NCBI GenBank assembly: GCA_024509875.1
Contig: JAMPIV010019840.1
Coordinates: 651,501 to 715,500 of the forward strand
Length of the DNA: 64,000 nt
Direction: 5' to 3'
From: Oreohelix idahoensis
Lineage: Eukaryota > Mollusca > Gastropoda > Stylommatophora > Oreohelicidae
Positions 11,166-21,479 of this stretch are shown one piece after another. The first letter of the stretch is position 1; each line of letters starts with the position of its first letter. The notes beneath the pieces are model-generated. The model ran no database searches. It was given only the letters and a program-made list of their open reading frames with translations, and was not told the DNA's origin. The translations under genes were made by a program, and so were the position numbers.

Positions 11166-13104
11166 AGAAGAGAGGATAGATAGAAGAAATAAAAGAGAGT
11201 ACCAATGTCTTCCACAGTGTCTTTTGGCTCACTGTAGGTGATAGTCCGACACTTGTAAGAAGAAATGTTTCAGGAGACTGAAATTTAAACTCTTCTCAGT
11301 TTAGCACAGAAGCAGGTCCCATCAAGGATCCTGAGAGTGTGTTAGGTCTTCAGCCACACTTCCCCTGAGGTACTGATATGGCTCATGAGACCCCCAGCTG
11401 GTAATTAAGATAATGATTAACAAAAACAGTTAACTACCAAGCAATACAGAACATTTAGTGAAAAGAAAGAAACAACAGTGAAATTCTTTTCAATGAATAT
11501 ATATTAGCTCAAGCTATATTGGTTACAGAAAAACACAAGAAAGAAAAAAAAAAAGGTATATATTGTTATATGTATATCACTGAGTAAAGGAAGATAAAAA
11601 TAGCCTACACAAAAGTTATGTTTATTATTAGAGTACCCTTCACGATGGCTGGGGTTTATGTCCTAATTCTAATCACCGACTGGTGTGACACAATGTCTTT
11701 TAATGTTTGGTCCTTTCTTAAAAAAACACTTATCATGAATGTTGTTGCTGCTGTATGACATCACAATATCACTGCAAGTTTTCTCTCCCTGGCCAAGTTG
11801 CTGGAATAGTTCGTAGCTGTATACTTCAAGGTTTCACTACACGACTGCGAGTTCACCTGCTTTCATCACCACCAGGGAGCTAGGAGATACACACAAAGGA
11901 ACAATCTATTTAGCTCTCTGGTTAGAGGCATTAATTTGTCCTGAGTGTGGTCCATAAACCAGGCTCAGATAGTCATATTATTACATAAATGACATGGACC
12001 AATATTGAGTGCCATTCTTCGAGCTGCAAACATATGATATTAATAGATTAGGGGCATAGGCATACATATATTATCAACTGTTGTAAAGGCATAAAAAAAT
12101 CATACAACATTAAATACATGAATGCGATAAAATATACAACCACTAAATAAAAGAGGTGGCAGGGTAGTGCAAATGCATTCTGTGACACAACCTGAAGGAC
12201 ATCAAAGGCATACAAAAATCATATAATAGTAAATATATGAATTCCATAAAATATACAACCATTACATGAAAGTATGCAATTGACTGAAAAGCAGTGCAAA
12301 CATTAACTCAAGGTAATTGCATATAAAGAGATAATAATTGAAAGCAGTTCAAACATTCAATACAAATAATTGCATATAAGAAACTCACCCGCTTTGGTCC
12401 AATATTGAATTTGGCTACTCAAAGACGGCAATTATATATAAGCAATACTTTTGCCTGGTAGTCTGACAGATTACACGCTAGCAGTTTCCTGCAACTGGCT
12501 TGTCTGTTCAGGGCTTTTGCAGATGTGAGTAAAACATAACCAATGTAGTCTTTCATATATACAGTTAACAGCGGTCACTGACCTCAGCCAAGTCGGGAAT
12601 CCCTAACCTACTGGGTCATGAGTGAATGTCCTGAAGTTGTTGTACCCGGGGAAATCCTTGATATTCTAGGTCACTGGGCGTTCCCCTCCCGGTCAACTGG
12701 AAATCCCCGGCTACTATGTCATTGTGCGGTCTCACCCGGTCACTTGCCGGTATCTCCGGCTGACAGGGTCCTTGGCCTCTCAGGTAAATAACAAAGCGAT
12801 ATTGAACTGGGAACCCCCGACCTTGCGGCATTGTCCTATTTGGCATTCGAAATCATGGGAGATAGAAAAAAGAGACAGACAGAGAGAGAGAAGAGGTTGG
12901 GAGGAGAATTTCGCGACAATACACTAGATTTTTTTTAAAATAAAATTTTGGCGAGGAGCGTTCCGTTCAACCTAGTCGGTTATATTAGGGCGCGTGTCCA
13001 AATATTTAAGACCCTAAGGTCTGAGGTTAATTAATTTGGAATATGTGAACCAACAAAGAATGAGAAATCAGAGATCGGCTATGCCATAGTTCGAAAGCTC
13101 ATTC
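11166..13104. other. Unassigned sequence between two LINE pieces
   Basis: No gene is recognised. A block of about 65 bp at 12085-12150 recurs at 12207-12270 (TCATACAAC..AAATATACAACCA). At 12600-12850, three short phrases resembling the 3' half of tRNAs (GGAAATCCCCGGCT and relatives) recur, too degraded to call. The stretch may be an insertion into the LINE endonuclease region. Confidence 0.4.
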
Positions 13105-13515
13105 AAGTAAGTCCGGGATGCCAGAGTCTGGAGAGGGCCAGAGATTGGAAGTGATCACTACCTGTTAACAATTAAAAGAACAACTGAAGGAGTTGCTCGG
13201 CCTAGGAATTGCTACCATCACGCAGAGAAGCTAAGTAAGCGAACAGCAGAAATGAGCAATTAAGACCCACAAGCTGAGAGAGCCAGAAATTAAGACCAGA
13301 TATCGGGGGCTTCTAGCTACAGCGGTGAGCAACACAGAAGAACAACCTGAGGACCTGGAAACTCTCTGGCTTAATTCCAAGGACATTATAAAGACAGCTG
13401 CAGCAGAAGCATGTGGTGAAGTCCGACTTAGAATGAAGAGAAAGAGGACACCTTGGTGGGCAGAGAAAAGAGAGAAGAAAAAGTCGTGGAAACAATACTT
13501 ATGTGCTAATAGCAC
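13105..13515 (+). pseudogene. LINE ORF2 fragment, endonuclease end and linker
   Basis: The plus strand encodes GPEIGSDHYLLTIK, the conserved end of the LINE endonuclease (GSDH motif). The linker to the polymerase follows: LETLWLNSKDIIKTAAAEACG and RTPWWAEKREKKKSW. Several frameshifts and stops separate the pieces, so it is not functional. Probably of RTE/Jockey-like type. Confidence 0.65.
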
Positions 13516-13610
13516 AGCATGAAAAACAGAGAAATATAGAGAATATGTTTTGTTTTCACAGCATGAAAAACAGAGAAATATAGAGAATGTGTTTTGTTTT
13601 ATCTTGTTTT
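13516..13610. repeat. Tandem duplication of about 45 bp
   Basis: CACAGCATGAAAAACAGAG through ATGTTTTGTTTT occurs twice in succession with one difference. Confidence 0.85.
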
Positions 13611-14107
13611 TGTTTGATTTTTTAATTATTTTTTAACGTACAAACAAAATTGGTAATTTTGATTTGCCATATTTACAATGGTTTGACAGATGTGATGCCA
13701 CTTTCCCATATTGGCAGTCATTCATCTTATTTGGAATTGAAAACAAAATATATCCGAATTATAACTCATCAGAGGTTGAACGGGATATGTTTCATCTTTA
13801 AAATATAAAATAGAATTCCATTCATAGGCACGTTAATAACAAACCATAAGAGATTTTTTAAATGTATTTATGACAAAATATACTGTTCAACTTGTTCTTG
13901 GATTATAATTAGGATACGTGGTGTGGCTAGCTGACAATCATCACCATCAAGTACCGTGCCTAGTGGCGAAGGGGGTCATGTCTCTCCACAACTTCATGTC
14001 TCTAGTACAATTTATCAATTCTGTTGTTGATTTCTTTCTATGCCACGATGTCAACCGTCAACCTGTTCAGTATTTACTCTCTTTGTCTTCCCCTATCTCT
14101 TTGTCCT
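13611..14107. other. No gene recognised
   Basis: AT-rich sequence leading into the 41-bp minisatellite. Nothing supported. Confidence 0.5.
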
Positions 14108-15092
14108 TCAATCTTACCTGTTGTTACGATATATTCCAGCTTTTTCCTTCAGTCTTACCTGTTACGATATTTTCCATCTTTTTCCTACAATCTTACCTGT
14201 TGTTACAATATATTATAGCTTTTTCCTTCAATCTTACCTGTTGTTATGATATATTCCAGCTTTTTCCTTCAATCTTACCTGTTGTTACAATATTTTTCAG
14301 CTTTTTCCTCCAATCTTACCTGTTGTTACGATATGTTCCAGCTTTTTCCTCCAATCTTACCTGTTGTAAGATATATTCCTGCTTTTTCCTCCAACCTTAC
14401 CTGTTGTTGCAATATATTCCAGCTTGTTCCTCTAACCTTACCTGTTGTTACGATATATTCCAGCTTGTACCTTCAACCTTACCTGTTGTTACGACATATT
14501 CCAGCTTTTTTCATCCAATCTTACCTGTTGTTGCGATATATTCCAGCTTTTTCCTCCAATCTTACCTGTTGTTGTGATATATTCCAGCTTTTTCCTCAAA
14601 CTTACCTGTTGTTGCGATATATTCCAGCTTTTTCCTCCAATCTTACCTGTTGTTGCAATATATTCCAGCTTTGTCCTCCTATCTTACCTGTTGTTGTGAT
14701 ATATTCCAGCTTTTTCCTCCAATCTTACCTGTTGTTGCGATATATTCCAGCTTTGTCCTCCAATCTTACCTGTTGTTGCAATATATTCCAGCTTTTTCCT
14801 CCAATCTTACCTGTTGTTGTGATATATTCCAGTTTTTTCCTCCAATCTTACCTGTTGTTGTGATATATTCCAGCTTTTTCCTCCAATCTTACCTGTTGTT
14901 GCGATATACTCCAGCTTTGTCCTCCAATCTTACCAGTTGTTGCGATATATTCCAGCTTTGTCCTCCAATCTAACCTGTTGTTGCAATATATTCTAGCTTT
15001 TTCCTCCAATCTTACCTGTTGTTGTGATATATTCCAGCTTTTTCCTCCAATCTTACTTGTTGTTGCGATATATTCCAGCTTTTTCCTCCAAT
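14108..15092. repeat. 41-bp minisatellite, main block (about 24 copies)
   Basis: Units carry TTCCAGCTTTTTCCTCCAAT then CTTACCTGTTGTTGCGATATA. The same unit resumes at 18023-18090 and again at 24253-24475, so one ancestral array has been split by two large retroelements. Open frames across the block come only from the repeat composition. Confidence 0.95.
15085..15092. repeat. Candidate target duplication of the Penelope-like element (left)
   Basis: CCTCCAAT here recurs at 18027-18034 on the other side of the element. It is also part of the minisatellite unit, so it cannot be proven to be a target duplication. Confidence 0.5.
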
Positions 15093-15093
15093 T

Positions 15094-17363
15094 CCCGCCT
15101 CTGTCCTACCCCTGATACTGTCCCTTGCCTCCTCTACTCCATCTCGTTCCCAGGTTGTTTGTATTCCCTCTGATCTTGCCCTCTCTGAGGGAGAGCTTTC
15201 AGTCCTCAGCAAGGGCTTGCACTTTGTCCCTCTCCAACCATCCTCTGATCAGTACAATCTCCTCCAAGATGTCCATCGGTTTCATCGCCGTCTGCGACTT
15301 CAGCTCCATTTCCGCAACAGTGATGGTCCTCAGAGATATCAGGCTGAATCAGATGATGCCTTTGCACGCTTTGCTCCTCCCAAGAATAAACATTTTACAC
15401 CCTCTCCTGGGGCTTCCCACGCTCTGGATTTATATATTCAGAATACCCTCCACGACATTCAGCAGCTCCAACCTCAACGCCTGCGTTATTCAAACCTTTC
15501 TTCTGATGAGTCTCATGCCCTCTCTAAGCTCCGCCGCAGAGATGACATTGTTATCAAACCGGCTGACAAAGGAGGTGCCATTGTGGTATGGCGCAAGGAC
15601 CTGTACCTCCAAGAAGGTAATAAGCAGCTCACCAACAGCTCCTTCTACCAGCGCCGTGACAATGATGTGACAGTCCTCAACAATCGTCTGGTCCATGACA
15701 CCATCAAAAGTCTTATCGCCAACAAGTCCTTACCTTCTAGCGCTTCTCATCTCCGTTTTGACAATAGTGGGCTGGGCAAGCCTGTGTTTTATATGCTTCC
15801 CAAAATTCATAAACCCTCCAACCCTGGGAGACCCATTGTCTCTGCGTGTGCCTGCCCTACCGAACATATATCAGACTTCCTCGACGGCATCTTCCAGCCT
15901 ATTGTAGAGCAGCTTCCTTCCTTCTTAAAGGACACAAACCATGCTCTTACTACTTTTTCCTCTATTCAGCTTTCTCCAGACCGTACCTACCGTTTATTTC
16001 TGTTAGATGTTTGCTCACTTTACACTTCCATTCCTCACTCTGATGGTCTCCGAGCTCTTCGGTTTTTCCTGGACCAGCGCACGCATCCCTCTATTGCTAC
16101 AGAGACTCTCCTGCGCCTTGCAGAACTGGTCCTTCGACTCAATTCCTTTGAGTTCAATGGACAGTTCTTTGACCAAATAAGTGGAGTTGCCATGGGTACC
16201 AAGATGGGTCCCAGTTATGCCTGCCTCTTCATGGGCTACCTGGAGTATCAGGTGTGGCAGCAGTATCCTGGACCTTTTCCATTGATGTATCATAGACACA
16301 TCGATGATGGCATAGGTCTCACCGATATGCCAGAGGTTGACCTATCTAGGTTCATTAATTTCATTAACAACTTCCACCCTGCGATCCAATTCACCTCTCA
16401 CATCTCCACTGTCTCTGTTAATTTCCTTGACATTGTTGTCACTATCACTCCCCCCCCCCCCACCTCACCACTTCGGTGTACTACAAACCCACCGATGCAC
16501 ACAGTTACCTCCTTTATACTTCCTCTCATCCTCCGGCTTGTCGGGACTCCTTGCCTTTCTCACAACTTCTCCGCCTCCGTCGGTTATGCCAAGATGATGA
16601 CAACTTTCTATGCCGAGCACAAGAAATGTTGGACTTCTTCCGTAACAGACAGTATCCAGAAGATGTTCTTACCTCTGCCTTAGAACGTGTTCTCCCTATC
16701 TCACGTCTAGAGGCCCTCAAACCCCGCCAAAAAACCTCCTCTGATAGAGTCAAGTTAATAATGACCTATCACCCTCCCAGCACTGCTGTCAAAAGGATCC
16801 TGTTTCGCCACCTACCTCTCCTCCAAGCTGACCCAGTGGCGCGGGAAGCATTTAGTGAGCCACCCTTGCTGGCATATAGACGGGACAAAAATTTGAGGGA
16901 CCTCCTAGTCCACAGCCGTTTGAAAACCGTCAACGATGGCCACTTTGGAACCAAGCCATGTAACCGTACACGATGTAAGACATGTCAGTATGTAATCGAA
17001 ACACGTTCAGTCTCGTTCCTTAACGCCAAGTTCACCATCACCCATGGCTTCACATGTGAGTCACGCAACGTCATTTATGCTATTATATGCAAACGTTGCA
17101 CCATTACGTACATCGGCCAAACGGGCACACGACTGGGCGACCGATTCTGCAGACACCTCTATGACATCTCTCAGTTTAATTCCACACCTGTGGCCATCCA
17201 CTTCAATGGCCCTGACCACCACGGTGCCACTGACATCCAGGTGACAGCCATCAGATACTGTTCCTCGGACGCCAACAGTCGGTTTCGCCAGGAACAACGC
17301 CTCATCCATCTTATGGGTTGCCTCAAACCACACGGTTTGAATACCCAACATTCTTTTGTCTGA
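15094..17363 (+). pseudogene. Penelope-type RT plus GIY-YIG endonuclease ORF, one frameshift
   Basis: The reverse transcriptase copies RNA at nicks made by the endonuclease. The frame is open from about 15094, upstream of the first ATG at 15217. Visible in order: LSKGLHFVP (N-terminal landmark), YMLPKIHKP and PGRPIVS, DVCSLYTSIPH (catalytic Asp), GVAMGTKMGPSYACLFM, HIDDGIG (catalytic Asp pair), NFLDI. The frame is then lost at a run of 12 C (16450-16461). In the next frame come YYKPTDAHSYLLY, a Cys cluster (CNRTRCKTC) and GIY-YIG landmarks VIYAI...YIGQTG, the Arg of DRFCRHL and the Glu of RQEQRLI. Stop at 17363. The only visible lesion is the C run, which could be real or a homopolymer sequencing error. 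Confidence 0.88.
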
Positions 17364-17439
17364 GACGCCTTTCTCTATCGAGTCCCAGTTGTATTATGAC
17401 TTTCTACTTTGATGCGATCACCCTTTTTTTCTTTTCTTT

Positions 17440-17715
17440 TTTTTAATTACCATTTTTTAAATTTAATAATTTTATTTATTTATTTATTTACTTATTATCA
17501 TTACTTTTTTTTTTTTTTTTAAATTTGTTTATTTATTTTAATTTATTTAAAAATTTTTTTTTTAATTATTTGTTTCCTTTATTATTTTTTATTTTATTTA
17601 TTTATTTATTTATTTTTTATTTTTATTTATTTATTTGTTTTAAATTTATTTATTATTATTATTTATTTATTTATATTTTATTTTATTTTTTTTTTATTTA
17701 TTATTTATTGATTAC
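17440..17715. repeat. Low-complexity T/A-rich (TTTA)n tract
   Basis: Almost pure T and A with ATTTATTTATTT phrases, in the 3' region of the Penelope-like element. Confidence 0.9.
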
Positions 17716-17931
17716 TTTTTTCTTTTTTCTCACTCTTTTCCAGTCCTTGTTTTCATTATTTCTTATTTTTAATGTACTATCAACTTCCTCTTTCCGGTTT
17801 AGTGGCAGCCATCTTGCTTCACATGTGACTGGACTTAATATTAAGGGAGTTTTTTTTCTCTTATTTTTATAGTTTCATGTTCTCTACTTAATTCTCATTT
17901 TCTTTCCCTCCTGTCTCTTTTTTGTCTGTCC

Positions 17932-17958
17932 CTGACGAAGGCCTTGTGGCCGCAACGT
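17932..17958 (+). ncRNA. Hammerhead ribozyme-like motif, one core change
   Basis: CTGACGA (core CUGANGA) is followed by a stem AGGCC/GGCC with loop TTGT, then GCAAC where the hammerhead core needs GAAAC. Hammerhead motifs with short stem III are reported for Penelope-like elements, and the position downstream of the ORF fits. The change at 17953 (C for A) hits an invariant residue, so this copy is probably inactive. Confidence 0.6.
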
Positions 17959-18022
17959 AGGTTTTTCTTGTCCTTCTCCTTGTAAGACGTATTACTATTT
18001 GTGTGGGTGTGTGTGTGTTTTT

Positions 18023-18090
18023 TTTCCCTCCAATCTTACCTGTTGTTGCGATATATTCCAGCTTTTTCCTCCAATCTTACCTGTTGTTGC
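18023..18090. repeat. 41-bp minisatellite, middle remnant
   Basis: One and a half units lie between the Penelope-like and R2-clade elements. It breaks off inside a unit after CTGTTGTTGC. Confidence 0.9.
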
Positions 18091-19047
18091 TCTGAACAAC
18101 GGCTGGAATTTCCATGTGCCTGTGGTAGGGAATTCTCTACTCAGAGAGGAATGAAAATCCACCGAAACAAAAAGGGGTGTGGGGGGTCATCTGGGGGAGA
18201 TCAACAGCGCTCTGTCTCGACGGATAAGACGTTAGAAGAACGCAGCCAGGAGTCAATCCACAGTGCTGAGTACATTCAAGTTGATCTGCCTGATGATGAT
18301 CTCACACACTTCTTGGACGGGAAGAGAGATGCAATCAAGTTTCCACCTGCCAGTGCAAAAGGGCTTTGGGAACAGCTGGACGAAGCCTTGGCAAAAGAGT
18401 TGGATAACAACCTGAAGCAGATAACTTTGGAGAAGAAGCTGGAAATCTTCGGCGACATAATATATCTGCATTGTCGCAAAGTGTTCGGAGTGAGGGAGGC
18501 AAGGGAAAGTAACCCACCACGAAAAAGTAGAAGACAAATTAAAATAGAAGAAATCAGGAAACAGAAGAAGCATGCCCGAAAACTTTTCAAGAACGCAGTT
18601 GCCACAGAGAAGGAAGAGTTACGACAGGTTTGGGAGCACCTGAAAGGCCAACATAATGCCCTTTGTAGAGCAGAAAGGTTGTGCAGGAAGAGAAGGAAGA
18701 CTCGAAGGGATAGGGAAAGATTCTTCAGGGAGCCCTTCAAGTTTGCCAAAGAACTGAGCAGCCACGGTCGGGTACGCTAAACATCAAGAAAGAAGACCTG
18801 GAAGAACACCTTAGAATGACATATTCAGATGGTCGCAGAGATGAGCCGCTCAGCAGCATGGCAGGCCTTAAATGGCCGAGTAAGCCAGGAGCTGAATTTA
18901 ACACCAAGCCCCCAACGGTGCAAGAGGTAGAAAGCATTGTCCAGAAAGCTCGGTGCAAGTCAGCTCCAGGTCCTAATGGTGTCCCATATGTGGTGTATAA
19001 GAGATGCCCTGAAGTGCTCAAACGACTGCTCCGTGTGGTGAAGTGGG
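18091..19047 (+). pseudogene. R2-clade ORF, N-terminal part
   Basis: It begins in the minisatellite frame and encodes a C2H2-like finger, FPCACGREFSTQRGMKIHRN then KKGC, the DNA-binding head of R2-type proteins. A basic region follows (near 18520-18740) and runs to a stop at 18780. A frameshift near 18765 moves the protein to the frame containing EEHLRMTYSDGR and the RT entry motif CKSAPGPNGVPYVVYKRCP. Similarity ends near 19047. The start codon is not identifiable because the upstream part is repeat. Confidence 0.75.
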
Positions 19048-21479
19048 ATGTTATAAATATTTATAGGGGACTTAGTGTACTGACTGAGATCAGCTGTGAA
19101 GGTATCTATATCTAATAAGTGTAGTGTATTATAGATAACCTTACTTGCTGCCACATATATATATATATATCTCAGTCAGAATTATTCTGGAATAGTGTGA
19201 TGACTACGTTGTATGTCTAGGGTATGTGTATGATGAAGTGTAAGTCATAACAACAACAGACGGATAAACAATTTAATTTATTCCACCACACTTGACAACA
19301 CTGTGACACTCACATACATATAACACTCTAAAGGATAACTTAAAGGAGTCACTGATAACTTTTCAAATAACAATATGTATTCATTGCTGTTATGAATGAA
19401 TATGTGTCCTGATTCAATTACAAAGGGAACCAGGAATCACAATCAATTTTACTTACAAGTTATATGTACAGAATTTATCAATATGAATATTGTAATGACA
19501 TATATTATTAAAAGTATCCTATGTGTGTCAGTTGTGTAGTAGTAATATGAGGTAATACTGGTTTTGTTTTGTTCAAGCTCTGTTGGTATTTGTCATCATG
19601 ACTTCAATATTTTGTCTTTAGGGGAACTATTATGGGAGATGTTCTCAGTTCCTGATATTAACACAATTTAATTCCCCTCTTAATGTTATTTTTACAAGGT
19701 CATTTTAAGCTGGGGTACATAATTTTGAGCTCAGCTGGCCACATCAGCTTATCTGGCGTGATGGCGGCAGGAACAGACTCCTCTGCTCGACTCTCCCCTC
19801 GGCTCTGGAGACACCTCACTGATAGCTAAATGGACCAAGGAGTATGCTGTCCGATTCTGGATTCAGCAAAGCTCTGACCAGGTGCTGCTCAATACCATCA
19901 AGACCACGGTCCCTGTAAACAAGAAGGATGTACCTTCTACTTCATAACTAACTTATACTCTCTTTTTACACTGATCACAATACATCACAAACATTGAGTT
20001 CAGAGCGTTAGGCCAACTGTCAGCTTCATCTGAAATACTTTATACCAGTATTTACCTCCTTAATGGTTACTACGCCTCTGCACTTCCAGCATTATTTCTG
20101 TCTAATCAATAATCTAGGTGTCAGTGTACTGTTTGGCCATTCCATGCAGTTTTACTTTCCTCCGACACCTTCTGTTCAGGCTGGAGCATTATAGGCTTTA
20201 TATCATGTTTGCTACTGAACTACACATATATACAGGCATAAATTAACAATTCACATTCAATTTTCATTAAAAGATACTGAATGTTTCAAGCTTACCACAA
20301 TTCATGGAAACAAACACAGATACGTTGATTAGCAATGAATTCTGGCACAAAATACTGGCACAAATTCCCATCTGCTTATGTTCCAGGCTTTTATTTAACA
20401 CAAATATGAGCTGGCTTCAACGCACTGTTGCTTTATCAAGCTTATTTGCACTAGTGGTCTCGAACTAACGCTCCTAAGTGAGTATATCAGCGAGTCTAGC
20501 CAATGGAGCCACGTTTCGACAAGTGTTTGAAAAAATGTTACCTTTCCACGTCTCCCCTAACAACGATAGATAGTATTTATAGCCCGACCAATCGTGGTTA
20601 GTCTTTCATTTGTTGCGCTCCAATCAATTTGGAGTTTACATGGTAGGCTATTTCTGTAACGTAAGGTTTTTTCAAACACGTTATAAAAAAATTTTATGAG
20701 CAGAAATGATTTCATGTTGTCAGGCATCCCCACTATTTTATTTTGGTTATAATTTATTAATTCCTGGACTATTTGCGTAACGTTTTACATATTCTTTGTC
20801 AGCAAGCCCTAAGGAACCCAAATATCCAAATTTAAAAGAGCTACGTGGCTGCGTTCAAAATATGCAATTTCTTCTACCTCCTGTTTCGAAGATGTGCTGT
20901 CTGGGTACTGTAATGTTTTCAAACGTAAACCCATCTATTGTTATCTTTCCTAATAAGCGTTTTTTATGATTTTAAAACCTAACTCTGGGATGGGTAATGG
21001 ATTTTATCACTGTTCGTCCGAAAAAGTTAGTGCATGTAGCCTAACACGCGTGATAGTAGTAATTGTGTATCGCGTTACGCTTGTTGGGGGTGGCATTAAT
21101 AGCGAGACGCGTGTTTAATTTTGCATGCGTTCCTGATTTTATTCGACCCTCTCTCTTTCTATTTGAGTCCATCTGTTCGTTCGTTTTGGTAACGCAGTAT
21201 AATTAATGTTAGGATTAATTTAGGTCATTACGCAGTCTGCCTCTCAATGTTTTTCCAAGAAATACAGCACACGTTTCATTGAAGAAAGCGGGTATAATAC
21301 AGTAAGCTTTTACTATCAACGTGAAAGCGTTACAATTTGCAGACGAAGCAGAAAACAAGGGGGATTTCGAGTACCTTCTTTGTGACAGCACTGTTATTTT
21401 ACCATTGCTCTTTTCTTTATTAATTTTATTTTTTAGGCTTCATATTTACCTAATAATTTATATATGTGGATTAGAATAT
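19048..21479. other. Non-coding DNA interrupting the R2-clade ORF
   Basis: About 2.4 kb, AT-rich, with a short (AT)n at 19157-19172 and no ORF, RNA gene or clear terminal repeats that I can see. It separates RT entry residues (ending ..VLKRLLRVVK) from the RT body (starting ..TLRLLKNAW). The two flanks overlap by roughly eight homologous residues. This may be an insertion with duplication or a join between two different copies. Confidence 0.5.

Larger units (their letters stand above)
15093..18026 (+). mobile_element. Penelope-like retroelement
   Basis: A 2.9-kb insertion in the 41-bp minisatellite. It contains a Penelope-type reverse transcriptase followed by a GIY-YIG endonuclease, an AT-rich 3' region (17440-17715) and a near-consensus hammerhead motif (17932-17958). 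Minisatellite resumes directly on both sides. The 5' end begins just before the polymerase N-terminus, so the copy is probably 5' truncated. The zinc-binding cluster before the GIY-YIG domain suggests the Neptune group (inference). Confidence 0.9.

Noticed and set aside
12600..12860. tRNA genes or tRNA-derived SINE suggested by repeated GGGAATCCC phrases
   Set aside because: No A box or cloverleaf can be drawn, and the three phrases do not share boundaries.
13918..14973. Several plus-strand open frames of 60-219 codons
   Set aside because: Composition artefact of the 41-bp minisatellite.
17525..17872. 115-codon Phe/Tyr/Ile-rich open frame
   Set aside because: Low-complexity T/A tract in the Penelope-like element.
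19747..19950. Possible host coding exon (GGCGGCAGGAACAGACTCC..)
   Set aside because: No frame gives a recognisable protein, and splice borders and phase are not supported.
21321..21479. N-terminal extension of the R2-clade ORF with a hydrophobic stretch
   Set aside because: Residues are unlike R2-clade proteins and lie in the inserted AT-rich DNA. The frame is merely open.
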